Part shown: positions 7,431 through 15,791 of the stretch, piece by piece
Position numbering within the stretch: position 1 is the first letter of the stretch
Layout: each line of letters opens with the position of its first letter
From: JANQUM01 sp047630355
Lineage (GTDB): Bacteria; Bacteroidota; Bacteroidia; Cytophagales; Spirosomataceae
Assembly (NCBI GenBank): GCA_047630355.1
Contig: JBLHXN010000071.1
Coordinates: 1-17,501 of the forward strand
Length of the DNA stretch: 17,501 nt
Direction: 5' to 3'
Notes under the pieces: generated by a model
Told to the model about the DNA's origin: nothing
Databases searched by the model: none
The model's input: the letters and a program-made list of their open reading frames with translations, nothing else
Made by a program: the position numbers and the translations under genes

Positions 7431-9428
7431 ATGTCTTTAATTGCACTTATTCCACTCGTTCCCCTCATTGGTTTTCTGATCAACGGGCTTGGTTTTAGAA
7501 AAATCCCAAAAAACATTGTTTCTATCGTAGGTGTTGGGGCCTCTTTTATTTCATTTTTACTAGTAGCTTACACGTTTGGCTACGGTTACGGAAGCGGAGC
7601 TTTCAATGGTGAAAATTTTGAACCGATTACCGTCACTTTATTTGACTGGATAACCGTTGGAGATTTAAATATTCCATTTGCTTTTCAAATAGATCAGCTT
7701 TCTATCATCATGTTGTTCATTATCACGGGAGTAGGAACGCTCATTCACGTGTATTCTATGGGCTATATGAGCCACGACGAAGGTTATGGCAAATTCTTCG
7801 CTTACCTCAACTTGTTTATTTTCTTCATGTTGCTGCTCGTAATGGGTAATAATTATGTAGTAATGTTTATTGGCTGGGAAGGCGTAGGGCTTTGCTCCTA
7901 CTTACTCATCGGCTTTTGGAACAAAAACTTTGAATTTGGCAACGCTGCTCGTAAAGCATTTATCATGAACCGCGTTGGAGATTTAGGATTCCTGATTGGT
8001 ATTTTCCTAATTATCCAAAACTTCGGTTCGGTGGTTTACACAGACGTTTTTCAGCAAGCCCAAAGTATGGAAGTTGGCAACGGAACTATCGTTGCGATAA
8101 CCTTTTTCTTGTTCATCGGAGCGATGGGAAAATCGGCTCAGATACCTTTATTCACTTGGCTTCCTGATGCCATGGCGGGCCCAACACCCGTTTCAGCCTT
8201 GATTCACGCCGCCACCATGGTTACATCAGGAATTTACATGGTTGTACGTTCCAATGTTCTTTATACATTAGCTCCTGGCACGCTTGAATTTGTGGCGTGG
8301 ATTGGTGTGGCAACCGCTGTACTTGCCGCCACAATCGGGATGTTCCAAAACGATATTAAGAAAGTATTGGCTTACTCAACGGTTAGTCAATTAGGATATA
8401 TGTTCATTGGTTTGGGCGTAATGGCTTACACCTCGGGCTTTTTCCACGTCATCACCCACGCATTCTTCAAAGCATTGCTTTTCTTGGGAGCGGGTAGCGT
8501 TATCCACGCCATGAGCGACGAACAGGACATTCGTAAAATGGGTGGACTTTGGGGTAAAATAAAAATTACTGCCATTACCTTTTTGCTAGGTACAATCGCC
8601 ATTTCTGGTTTACCACCGTTTGCCGGATTTTTCTCGAAAGACGAAATATTAGCTCATACTTTCGCTCACAATAAACTCATGTGGGCATTGGCTCTCTTGG
8701 GGTCATTCATGACGGCGTTTTATATGTTCCGTTTATTCTTCCTGACTTTCATGGGTAACTTCAGAGGAACAAAAGAACAAGCTGACCATTTACACGAATC
8801 ACCTTCAAGCATGACGATTCCGTTAATTGCTTTGGCCATCTTGTCAGTAGTTGGTGGTTTTATTGGCTTCCCCGAAGTAATGCATTTACCGCACGCATTG
8901 GCAGATTTTCTGAGTCCAATTTATGAAGGTTCGAAGTTAGTGAATCCTGAATTTGGTGTACTACACATTGACCATTCCACCGAATGGATACTGATGGCAG
9001 TTTCCGTGGGCGTTGCTATTGGAGCAATTTTGCTGGCTTACAGCCTCTACGGAAAAGGTGAAAACGTACCCGCCGAAGATGCCGAGATTACGGGTTTTCA
9101 CAAAGTCATATACAACAAATATTACATTGACGAAGCTTATCAAGCAATATTCATCAAACCTACGCAAGCTCTTTCACGGGTTTTTGCAAACGTTATAGAA
9201 CCGAAGGGTATTGACGGTGCGGTAAACGGCATCGGTAACTTGGTAAATTCGTTCAGTAGCAGGCTTCGTAAAATCCAAACGGGCGGCACTGCGGCATATT
9301 TGTTCTCAATGTGCGTCGGGATAGCCATTATTTTAATCATAAACTTTGGTTATGACTTCGTAGAAGTAAGTACGGATTTCGGAAATAACCTGATGAATTA
9401 CATTAAGAACGCAAGTTCGGGCAAATAA
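7431..9428 (+). CDS. nuoL: NADH-quinone oxidoreductase subunit L
   Basis: A 665-residue antiporter-like subunit at the distal end of the complex I membrane arm, homologous to ND5, with many transmembrane helices and a C-terminal lateral helix region. Proton-channel residues are conserved: Glu150 (FIGWEGVGLCSYLLIG), Lys234 (GAMGKSAQIPLFTWLPDAM), Lys347 (HAFFKALLFLGAG) and Lys403 (FFSKDEIL). The block DAMAGPTPVSALIHAATMV is a NuoL hallmark. Full length for the family; the last helix (about residues 623-643) anchors the lateral helix. ATG at 7431 directly follows a small inverted repeat. Forms an operon with nuoK upstream and nuoM 47 bases downstream. Confidence 0.97.
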   Translation: MSLIALIPLVPLIGFLINGLGFRKIPKNIVSIVGVGASFISFLLVAYTFGYGYGSGAFNGENFEPITVTLFDWITVGDLNIPFAFQIDQLSIIMLFIITGVGTLIHVYSMGYMSHDEGYGKFFAYLNLFIFFMLLLVMGNNYVVMFIGWEGVGLCSYLLIGFWNKNFEFGNAARKAFIMNRVGDLGFLIGIFLIIQNFGSVVYTDVFQQAQSMEVGNGTIVAITFFLFIGAMGKSAQIPLFTWLPDAMAGPTPVSALIHAATMVTSGIYMVVRSNVLYTLAPGTLEFVAWIGVATAVLAATIGMFQNDIKKVLAYSTVSQLGYMFIGLGVMAYTSGFFHVITHAFFKALLFLGAGSVIHAMSDEQDIRKMGGLWGKIKITAITFLLGTIAISGLPPFAGFFSKDEILAHTFAHNKLMWALALLGSFMTAFYMFRLFFLTFMGNFRGTKEQADHLHESPSSMTIPLIALAILSVVGGFIGFPEVMHLPHALADFLSPIYEGSKLVNPEFGVLHIDHSTEWILMAVSVGVAIGAILLAYSLYGKGENVPAEDAEITGFHKVIYNKYYIDEAYQAIFIKPTQALSRVFANVIEPKGIDGAVNGIGNLVNSFSSRLRKIQTGGTAAYLFSMCVGIAIILIINFGYDFVEVSTDFGNNLMNYIKNASSGK

Positions 9429-9475
9429 TAAATTCACTCAATACAATTCAAGCGAATTAACGAATATACCAACTC

Positions 9476-10927
9476 ATGCTAACGCTCCTTTTACTTTTTA
9501 TCCCGTTACTTGGCAGTGGGGTTTTGCTGTTCACAAAGAATAACTCAGCCGGATTGCCGAGAAACATCGCGTTAATTGCCTCCATTATTAACTTAGCTTT
9601 GATTGTGTACGTAGGTTTTACTTACGATGCTCAATTACCAGAAGCTTTTGACGTGAATTACGCCTGGATTCCCGAATTAAATATAAACTTTCACTTAGGT
9701 ATTGACGGCATCAGTTTGTTGCTACTTGCCTTGACAGGAGTACTAATTCCACTCATCATTCTTTCAACCGCAAAATATACGTACGAAAAGGCCAACAACT
9801 TCTACGCGTTGATTTTATTGACCCAAGCGGCGTTAATCGGTGTATTTTTAGCAGAAGATATATTCTTGTTTTACTTCTTCTTTGAAGCGGCATTAGTTCC
9901 CGTTTATTTCTTAGCTGCGGTTTGGGGGGGCAAAAATGCCTCTAAGGTTACGTTCAAGATGTTTGTTTACACCATCTTCGGTAGCTTGTTTATGCTCGTG
10001 GCGTTGATCTACTTGTACATGCAAGGTCAAACTGCCGACATTCAGGAATTGACACTAACGGCAAAGGCGATGTCGCCAGCGGTTCAAGGCTTGCTATTCT
10101 GGGGACTATTTGTCGCCTTCGCAATCAAAATGCCGATTTTCCCGCTGCACACTTGGCAACCCGCTGCCTACACGGAATCTCCTACTACGGCAACGATGCT
10201 GCTCGGCGGTTTACTTTCAAAAATGGGAGTTTATGGTTTGATCAGAATTCTGCTGCCCCTTTCTCCAGTTGGAGTTGAAACTTTCGCCCTCATCGGGATT
10301 ATTTTGGCAATCACCGGCTTGATTTACGGTTCTATCATTGCCATTCAGCAAGACAATATTAAGAGATTAGTGGCTTATTCATCGTTTGCTCACATGGGCT
10401 TGATGGCGGCAGGAGTATTGACGGGTTCGCTCGACGGTATTCAGGGAGCATTGATCCAAATGGTTGCTCACGGTATAAATGCCGTCGGTTTGTTTTTTAT
10501 CGTAAAAATCATGTACGACCGCACCGGAACCCGCAGCCTTTCCGCTTTGGGTGGAATTACGCAGAAAGCTCCAGTATTAAGTGTTTACTTTATGATCATC
10601 ATGCTCGGTAGTGTTGCGTTGCCGTTGACGAATGGTTTTATTGGTGAATTTCTGTTACTGAAAAGTGTTTACGATTACAATGCTTGGTTAGGCGGAATTG
10701 CTGCATTAACAATTATTCTGGGGGCGGTTTATATGTTGAGATTAATGCAACGCTCAATGTTTGGAGAAATTAACGAAGCCACGAAAAATTTTACTGATGT
10801 TTCGGGAACAGAGGTTGCAGTATTGCTTCCAATTTCGATTATTGTGATACTTATGGGAATTTTCCCGAACGTATTTTTACAATTGACTGAACCCGCCGCT
10901 CAGGCAATTTTAGAAATGATTAAATAA
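9476..10927 (+). CDS. nuoM: NADH-quinone oxidoreductase subunit M
   Basis: A 483-residue antiporter-like subunit of complex I, homologous to ND4, in the inner membrane with about 13-14 helices. Key residues for proton pumping are visible: Glu137 (FYFFFEAALVPVYFL), Lys218 (FAIKMPIFPLHTWQP), Lys249 (GGLLSKMGVYGLIR) and Glu391 (NGFIGEFLLL), matching E. coli Glu144, Lys234, Lys265 and Glu407. The sequence HTWQPAAYTESPT is a variant of the more common HTWLPDAHVEAPT motif, a modest divergence seen in this phylum as far as I recall. It lies 47 bases after nuoL and 123 bases before nuoN. Confidence 0.96.
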   Translation: MLTLLLLFIPLLGSGVLLFTKNNSAGLPRNIALIASIINLALIVYVGFTYDAQLPEAFDVNYAWIPELNINFHLGIDGISLLLLALTGVLIPLIILSTAKYTYEKANNFYALILLTQAALIGVFLAEDIFLFYFFFEAALVPVYFLAAVWGGKNASKVTFKMFVYTIFGSLFMLVALIYLYMQGQTADIQELTLTAKAMSPAVQGLLFWGLFVAFAIKMPIFPLHTWQPAAYTESPTTATMLLGGLLSKMGVYGLIRILLPLSPVGVETFALIGIILAITGLIYGSIIAIQQDNIKRLVAYSSFAHMGLMAAGVLTGSLDGIQGALIQMVAHGINAVGLFFIVKIMYDRTGTRSLSALGGITQKAPVLSVYFMIIMLGSVALPLTNGFIGEFLLLKSVYDYNAWLGGIAALTIILGAVYMLRLMQRSMFGEINEATKNFTDVSGTEVAVLLPISIIVILMGIFPNVFLQLTEPAAQAILEMIK

Positions 10928-11050
10928 TATTTAGGAATTCCCTCCTCCGGTAATTATCAGGAATGGCGGGATAGGATTTAGAACCGATGATTGAATGGCA
11001 CAAATTCATTTTTGACACCAAGCATCTAACATCCAATATTTAATAAGAAT

Positions 11051-12439
11051 ATGTATCCGATTATAGCATTATCACTTACCGGACTGATTACACTTTTTCT
11101 CGGATTTTTACCGTCGAAAAAAGTATTACTTCCCGCAACCCTATTATTCATAACCCTTGCTTTGGTTGTCAACTTTATTGATTGGAACAGCCCGGGGCTT
11201 TATTTCAACGAAATGTTGGAAGTAAACAATATGTCGCTGATTTTCATCGCGATATTATTAGTTTCTGCCCTTTTGGTAATGGCGTTGACCGGTGGTTTTT
11301 TGGATGATCCATTCGCACAACCAGCTGAATATTACGCTCTGATACAGTTTTCGTTGGTAGGAACCATCATGATGGTTACCTACAATAACCTAATTATGTT
11401 ATTTATCGGAATTGAAATTCTGTCAGTTGCGATGTACGTCCTTACCGGGAGCGACAAACGCAATATTAGAGGAAATGAAGCCACCATAAAGTATTTCTTG
11501 ATGGGAGCTTTCGCAACTGGAATTTTACTTTTTGGAATGGCAATGTATTACGGTGCGACATTAAGTTTTGACATCAAAGTGGTAGACTCTCTTTTGAGCA
11601 GTAGCCCCGAGCGTCCTGTTTACTTATGGATCGGAATTACCTTCATGCTTATTGGTATGTTGTTTAAGGTTTCGGCGGCTCCGTTCCACTTCTGGACACC
11701 TGATGTTTACGAAGGTGCTCCAACCATTTTCACGACTTACATGTCTACTATAGTGAAAACGGCCGGATTTGCCGCCATTTACAAAATAGTATCAGTTTCT
11801 TTCGGCGAAGTATATCACTTTTGGTGGGTCATGATTGCCGTAGTGGCAGTGCTGAGTTTAGTAATAAGCAATATCACAGCCGTTTACCAACAGAACTTCA
11901 AGCGTATGTTAGCGTATTCGAGTATTTCGCACGCTGGTTATTTACTACTTGCTGTCGTTGGTATGAGTCGTCAGTCAGATGCTTCGATTGCATTCTACTC
12001 ATTGGCTTATACACTTGCCACAATCAGTGCGTTTGGGGTGCTAATGGCAGTTTCTAAAGATAGACTGGTGAATGGTCGTCCCGACGAACGGATTAGTGTG
12101 CTGAATGGATTAGCGAAGAAAGACGGGTTTCTGGCATTTGTGCTTGCCATATCAATGCTCTCGCTCTCAGGTATTCCGCTCACGGCAGGTTTTTGGGGTA
12201 AGTTTTTTGTGTTTAGCGATGTGGCATCACGAGGGTACGTTTGGCTAATGATTATAGCGATATTAATGTCGGCGGTCGGGATATATTATTACTTCAAACC
12301 AATCCGGGCGGCGTACATGAAACCAAGCGAAGACTTTACCATTACCGTGCGTCCGATTTATAAAATTGTGCTTGGATTAACCACCTTTGCCTCAATATTA
12401 TTGGGAATTTTACCTGGTTTAATACGAGGATTCATGTAA
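11051..12439 (+). CDS. nuoN: NADH-quinone oxidoreductase subunit N
   Basis: A 462-residue antiporter-like subunit of complex I, homologous to ND2, with about 13-14 transmembrane helices. Conserved residues are Glu122 (FIGIEILSVAMYVL), Lys206 (GMLFKVSAAPFHFWTPDVYE), Lys236 (MSTIVKTAGF) and Lys384 (AGFWGKFFVF), the proton-path positions of this family. It ends the K-L-M-N run. The 123-base gap after nuoM is longer than the other gaps and shows no clear promoter or hairpin, so continued read-through from nuoK is the simplest view. GtrA-like gene follows 47 bases later on the same strand. Confidence 0.96.
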   Translation: MYPIIALSLTGLITLFLGFLPSKKVLLPATLLFITLALVVNFIDWNSPGLYFNEMLEVNNMSLIFIAILLVSALLVMALTGGFLDDPFAQPAEYYALIQFSLVGTIMMVTYNNLIMLFIGIEILSVAMYVLTGSDKRNIRGNEATIKYFLMGAFATGILLFGMAMYYGATLSFDIKVVDSLLSSSPERPVYLWIGITFMLIGMLFKVSAAPFHFWTPDVYEGAPTIFTTYMSTIVKTAGFAAIYKIVSVSFGEVYHFWWVMIAVVAVLSLVISNITAVYQQNFKRMLAYSSISHAGYLLLAVVGMSRQSDASIAFYSLAYTLATISAFGVLMAVSKDRLVNGRPDERISVLNGLAKKDGFLAFVLAISMLSLSGIPLTAGFWGKFFVFSDVASRGYVWLMIIAILMSAVGIYYYFKPIRAAYMKPSEDFTITVRPIYKIVLGLTTFASILLGILPGLIRGFM

Positions 12440-12486
12440 ACTTCGTTACTACTTTTAATACTTTAAACGAATAGCTATTACAGATT

Positions 12487-12984
12487 TTGCAAAAACTGTT
12501 ACAATATATCAAGACTCCGGAATTTAGAAGTTTCTTTATCTTCTTTCTTACTGCCGTGCTTGGGGCGGGGGTAAACTTTACTTCCCAGATACCATACAAA
12601 GCCCTGCTTTTAAATATGAGCTTAGAAAATGATCTCGCTTACAGTTGGAGCGTCTTTCTTGGGTACGTGACGGCTACCGTAGTAAGCTTTATACCCCAGA
12701 AGCTATTTGCCTTCTCTGCGAAAGGGTCTGGTAATACAAAAAGGGAATCAATAAAGTATTTAGTTATCGCTGGTAGTGCATTGATTATTCAAGTGGTTAT
12801 TTCCTCTCTGGCGGTACGATATATTTCCGAACCCTTTCTTCCCAATTCTTCATTGATGTTTCAAGAAAAGATAGCCCACCTTGTTGGTATGGGTTTTAGC
12901 TTCTTCGCTAACTTCTTCGGTCATAAATTCCTGACCTTTCGTACTACTGGAATATATAATAAAATTAAGACTAAAAACGCTTAA
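12487..12984 (+). CDS. GtrA-family membrane protein
   Basis: A 165-residue protein with four predicted transmembrane helices (about residues 15-35, 50-70, 92-111 and 125-147), as expected for GtrA-like proteins, which assist transfer of lipid-linked sugars for cell-surface polysaccharide or teichoic-acid glycosylation. The C-terminal pattern FFANFFGHKFLTFR and the second-helix pattern SFIPQKLFAFS are the family signatures. The only usual start codon is TTG at 12487; an in-frame stop lies at 12472-12474 and no ATG precedes the first helix, so TTG is chosen. It follows nuoN by 47 bases and may be co-transcribed, but no functional tie to complex I is expected. Confidence 0.83.
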   Translation: MQKLLQYIKTPEFRSFFIFFLTAVLGAGVNFTSQIPYKALLLNMSLENDLAYSWSVFLGYVTATVVSFIPQKLFAFSAKGSGNTKRESIKYLVIAGSALIIQVVISSLAVRYISEPFLPNSSLMFQEKIAHLVGMGFSFFANFFGHKFLTFRTTGIYNKIKTKNA

Positions 12985-13059
12985 ATTATTACTATTCAAA
13001 TATTTCATTGTTTTTTTAAGCTATTCTTAATACTATTTTAAAAAAAAATTAAGGAAAAC

Positions 13060-13091
13060 TTGCTTGAATTTTAAGAATCGTAGTACATTTG
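13060..13091 (+). promoter_or_regulatory. Promoter of small lipoprotein gene
   Basis: TACATTTG at 13084-13091 is an exact Bacteroidota -7 element (TAnnTTTG). Two TTG triplets at 13060-13062 and 13064-13066 lie 21 and 17 bases upstream, in the -33 range. The expected start near 13098 leaves about a 30-base leader before the ATG at 13129. This is the best promoter match in the window. Confidence 0.75.
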
Positions 13092-13128
13092 AGAAGTATT
13101 TATAAACCTTTCAAAAATTACTACGAAG

Positions 13129-13320
13129 ATGAAAAAATTATTTGCTATGTTATTTGTTGCCTCTATGGTATCTTTCGCTGCTTGTACTTCAGCTGAAACT
13201 GAAGAAGCTACTGACGAAATGGAAGCTACTACTGAAGAGACTATGGACGATGTTGAAGCTACTGTTGATTCAGCTGCTGCAACTATGGATTCAGTTGCTG
13301 TTGAAGCCGTTTCTGAATAA
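13129..13320 (+). CDS. Small acidic lipoprotein, function unknown
   Basis: A 63-residue precursor. The N-terminus MKKLFAMLFVASMVSFAAC is a signal peptide with a lipobox ending in Cys19, so the mature protein would be a lipid-anchored peptide of about 45 residues in the cell envelope. The mature part is almost only Glu, Asp, Ala, Thr, Val, Ser and Met, with three copies of Glu-Ala-Thr encoded by the same nine bases (GAAGCTACT at 13204, 13222 and 13255), and could form a charged helix. It is a single-gene unit: own exact-consensus promoter before, perfect terminator after. Such tiny acidic lipoproteins are common and uncharacterised in Bacteroidota. The long antisense frame here is a by-product of the repetitive codons. 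A real gene is likely because of the signal peptide and flanking signals. Confidence 0.82.
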   Translation: MKKLFAMLFVASMVSFAACTSAETEEATDEMEATTEETMDDVEATVDSAAATMDSVAVEAVSE

Positions 13321-13335
13321 TACATTATTCATCAT

Positions 13336-13374
13336 AAAAAAAGCCTCTCCGAATATTCGGAGAGGCTTTTTTTT
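13336..13374 (+). terminator. Rho-independent terminator after lipoprotein gene
   Basis: A perfect palindrome (13343-13366, arms GCCTCTCCGAAT and its complement) is flanked by an A run on the left and eight T on the right. It starts 16 bases after the lipoprotein stop and could work in both directions, although the next gene is on the same strand. Confidence 0.93.
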
Positions 13375-13375
13375 G

Positions 13376-13383
13376 TACTTTTG
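13376..13383 (+). promoter_or_regulatory. -7 promoter element of M16 gene
   Basis: TACTTTTG is an exact match to TAnnTTTG, lying directly after the T run of the preceding terminator. No proper TTG is found at -33 (only TTC inside the hairpin). It overlaps the first possible TTG codon at 13381, which favours the TTG at 13399 as the real start and implies a leader of only about 9 bases. Confidence 0.5.
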
Positions 13384-13398
13384 ATTCAAAAAAATACT

Positions 13399-14673
13399 TT
13401 GATAGATCGTAAAATAGCACCGCCCTTTCAGGCAATAACAGAATTACCTTTCCCTGACCTTCAAACGACTACGTTAAATAATGGTCAACATCTCCATAAA
13501 GTAAATGTTGGGTCGCAACCCGCCATAAAGCTTGAAATAATTTTTGAGGCAGGAAGTAAATATCAATCGCAGAAGAGTGTAGCTGCATTAACCTCTAAGA
13601 CGTTATTGAGTGGAACAACGAAGCACAGCTCGTTTGAACTTGCGGAACAGTTTAGCCAATACGGAGGATTTACTGAAATAAGTCAGAATGCCGAGCAGCT
13701 TGCGTTTTCTCTCTACGGACTGACCCATCATCTGGAAAATTTCCTGCCGCTAATTTGTGATGTTTTAACTGATTGCACATTTCCGAAGTCAGAATTTGAT
13801 ACACAGAAACAAATCAGTGGTCAGCAACTTGAGGTCAGCCTTGAGAAAACTTCATTTATAGCAAACTATACATTTAAGGAAGAATTATTCGGTAAAGATA
13901 ATCCGCTCGGCTCGTTCTCATCTCTTGAAGATATTGCGGCAGTTGAGCGAACAGATGCCATTAATTTTTATAACGAACGAATAAGAGAGCAACCGTTTAG
14001 CGTTTTCCTTTCGGGTCAGTTTGATGATTCTCACGCAGAGTTAGTTGACAAGTTCTTAGGTGCATTAAAAGTCAACAAAGCTTCGGACGAAAAGCCAATA
14101 GAGTTGCCCGAAACAACTCCTAAAAAACTGCTCGTTGAAAAAGAGGGCAGTTTGCAATCAACTATCCGGATGGGTAGGTTAATGTTTACCCGAACGCACC
14201 CAGACTATTTCCCTTTCGCCGTGACAAACGCCGTTTTGGGTGGATATTTTGGGAGTAGACTGATGAAAAATATCCGGGAAGAGAAAGGCTTTACTTATGG
14301 CATTTCATCCTCCATGATTCCGATGCAATCCTTTGGTTATTTTCTAATCGGAACCGATGTTAAAGGAGAGTTTACGCAACAAACTCTGGACGAGATTTAC
14401 AAAGAAATTGACATCCTTCAGAAAGAGACCATTTCCGAAGATGAGCTGACTATTGTCAAAAACTATATCATCGGCTCAGTGTCAGGTTCTATCAATAATG
14501 CTTTTGACATTGCGGATAAATACAAGATGCTTATTCGGGAAGGACTGACGAAATCTTACTACGAAGATTTCATCAAAAACATTAACAATGTTTCTGCCGA
14601 AGACATAAAAGAAATGGCAACGAAATATCTAAAACCTGCAGAGTTAACCGAAATAGTAGTTGGAGGCAAGTAA
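13399..14673 (+). CDS. M16-family peptidase homologue without zinc motif
   Basis: About 424 residues with the two-domain M16 (pitrilysin / processing peptidase) architecture. The C-terminal half has the conserved block GGYFGSRLMKNIREEKGFTYG (about residues 279-299). In the N-terminal half, the place of the HxxEH zinc motif reads SVAALTSKTLLSG, so the metal ligands are absent and the protein is expected to be catalytically silent. Such subunits usually pair with an active M16 partner, often the neighbouring gene; none is present here. No signal peptide is evident. The frame is open from TTG at 13381, but that codon overlaps a -7 promoter element; the TTG at 13399 gives MIDRKIAPPFQ, a start that agrees with relatives I recall. 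A bidirectional terminator follows the stop. Confidence 0.85.
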   Translation: MIDRKIAPPFQAITELPFPDLQTTTLNNGQHLHKVNVGSQPAIKLEIIFEAGSKYQSQKSVAALTSKTLLSGTTKHSSFELAEQFSQYGGFTEISQNAEQLAFSLYGLTHHLENFLPLICDVLTDCTFPKSEFDTQKQISGQQLEVSLEKTSFIANYTFKEELFGKDNPLGSFSSLEDIAAVERTDAINFYNERIREQPFSVFLSGQFDDSHAELVDKFLGALKVNKASDEKPIELPETTPKKLLVEKEGSLQSTIRMGRLMFTRTHPDYFPFAVTNAVLGGYFGSRLMKNIREEKGFTYGISSSMIPMQSFGYFLIGTDVKGEFTQQTLDEIYKEIDILQKETISEDELTIVKNYIIGSVSGSINNAFDIADKYKMLIREGLTKSYYEDFIKNINNVSAEDIKEMATKYLKPAELTEIVVGGK

Positions 14674-14677
14674 CGTA

Positions 14678-14711
14678 AAAAGGTGCTGAAATTTGCACAT
14701 CAGCACCTTTT
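14678..14711. terminator. Bidirectional terminator between convergent genes
   Basis: A perfect 12-base-pair stem (14678-14689 with 14700-14711, arm GGTGCTGA plus four A-T pairs) with a 10-base loop. Runs of A on the left and T on the right let it stop transcription from both the M16 gene and the convergent outer-membrane protein gene. It lies 4 bases after the M16 stop. Confidence 0.85.
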
Positions 14712-14735
14712 ATCCATTGTAGTCAAACTCTAAAC

Positions 14736-15506
14736 TTAGAGGCGAATACCGAACGAAACTGCATTTGCGTTCACTGGGTTATTATTATCAAAAAGTGGTA
14801 AAGCGTCATACTTCACAAATAATCTAAAATCGTCTTTGCCAGCTTCGGCAAGAAAGCCGTAATTGAATTTACGCAAGTTGTAGTCGCCTTTGACACGCTC
14901 TTTGCCGCCCTCAAATTCACGGAAAGTCTGATAACTGTTAATCCTAACGCCACCATAAGCACCCACCCCAAAACGAAAGCCACTTTCCTTAAAACCGAAC
15001 TGCAACATAATCGGAATATTGAAGTTGTTCACAACTAACTTCGCTTTCTTTACGTCAAAATCAAGCAGATAAAAGTCGGTAACTCCGTTGTCGTTAAGCA
15101 ATTCAATGTCGTCTTGGTACATGAAGTTATTCCACGCAAACTCGAACCCTGTTCCTAGTGCTACGTCAACTTGCTTTCCGGTAATCAAGCGGTGATTTCT
15201 TCTCCATTGTAACGCCACGTAGCGGGATTTCCACTGGTCAAGTTCAGGAGTGCGGAGCGTTTGATCAAAACTGTTTAACCCTAAATACAACCCAAAATCT
15301 TTTTTGGAGAACATATTTTTGGGCGTACGGTCATGATCCGTTTCAATTCTTGCGTGAATGTCAAGTTCCTGTTTTTGGTAAACTTCAACTTCGCCGTTTC
15401 CCAGGTCAAAATGTTCTTCTTCGAGTTCAATTTCCTGGGCAATGGCAAACGTCGAAATGGTTAAGAGTGTAGTAACTGCGAGGATATTTTTAAATAGCTT
15501 TTTCAT
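14736..15506 (-). CDS. PorT-like outer-membrane beta-barrel protein
   Basis: A 256-residue exported protein of unknown specific role. The N-terminus MKKLFKNILAVTTLLTISTFAIAQ is a Sec signal peptide with likely cleavage after AIA-Q. The rest alternates polar and hydrophobic residues in short strands (DFGLYLGLNSF, VDVALGTGFEF, NIPIMLQFGF, GFRFGVGAYGGVRIN, LRKFNYGFLAEAG, AVSFGIRL), the pattern of the small outer-membrane barrels common in Bacteroidota. The NIPIMLQFGF and GVGAYGGVRI stretches resemble PorT-type barrels. The mature N-terminus before the first strand (about residues 24-65) is acidic and probably periplasmic. It is a single gene on the minus strand with a shared terminator at its 3' end. 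No clear -7 element was found upstream. Confidence 0.75.
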   Translation of the reverse strand: MKKLFKNILAVTTLLTISTFAIAQEIELEEEHFDLGNGEVEVYQKQELDIHARIETDHDRTPKNMFSKKDFGLYLGLNSFDQTLRTPELDQWKSRYVALQWRRNHRLITGKQVDVALGTGFEFAWNNFMYQDDIELLNDNGVTDFYLLDFDVKKAKLVVNNFNIPIMLQFGFKESGFRFGVGAYGGVRINSYQTFREFEGGKERVKGDYNLRKFNYGFLAEAGKDDFRLFVKYDALPLFDNNNPVNANAVSFGIRL

Positions 15507-15791
15507 AATTTGTGAATTGTAAAAGTGGTTTATTATAATTGTAATAGCTTTTATGTCTGGTAGATGGAGAATAAAATAAAATGGTTGCGTGGAAAATAAA
15601 ATAAATCATAATTCACTCATTACAAACCATTTACAATAAATTCAAATCTTATAAACTTCACTTTTCGTGTAATGCTTCCAATTAGAAAGCTATCGAATAG
15701 CAAAAAAGTGAGTGCATTTACCATTGAATAATTTGCGACTTATTAGCTGTATTTATTCTTTTGTCCCTATTCTCTTATCTTGAATTCTTTC
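15507..15791. other. AT-rich spacer with a long-range inverted repeat
   Basis: No coding frame is visible. Arms at 15516-15531 and 15624-15637 are near-complementary (a two-base gap), 92 bases apart. Inside lie two similar A/T-rich units near 15569 and 15589 (AATAAAATAAA). A small hairpin GCTAT-CGA-ATAGC sits near 15687-15699. I cannot assign a function. Confidence 0.4.

Noticed and set aside
10928..11050. Possible regulatory element between nuoM and nuoN
   Set aside because: Only a weak ATTCC/GGAAT pairing was seen, with no promoter match or T run.
13071..13325. Antisense 84-codon open frame rich in Ser, Ala and Val over the lipoprotein gene
   Set aside because: It mirrors the repetitive codons of the sense gene; the sense strand has a signal peptide, promoter and terminator, while the antisense frame has none.
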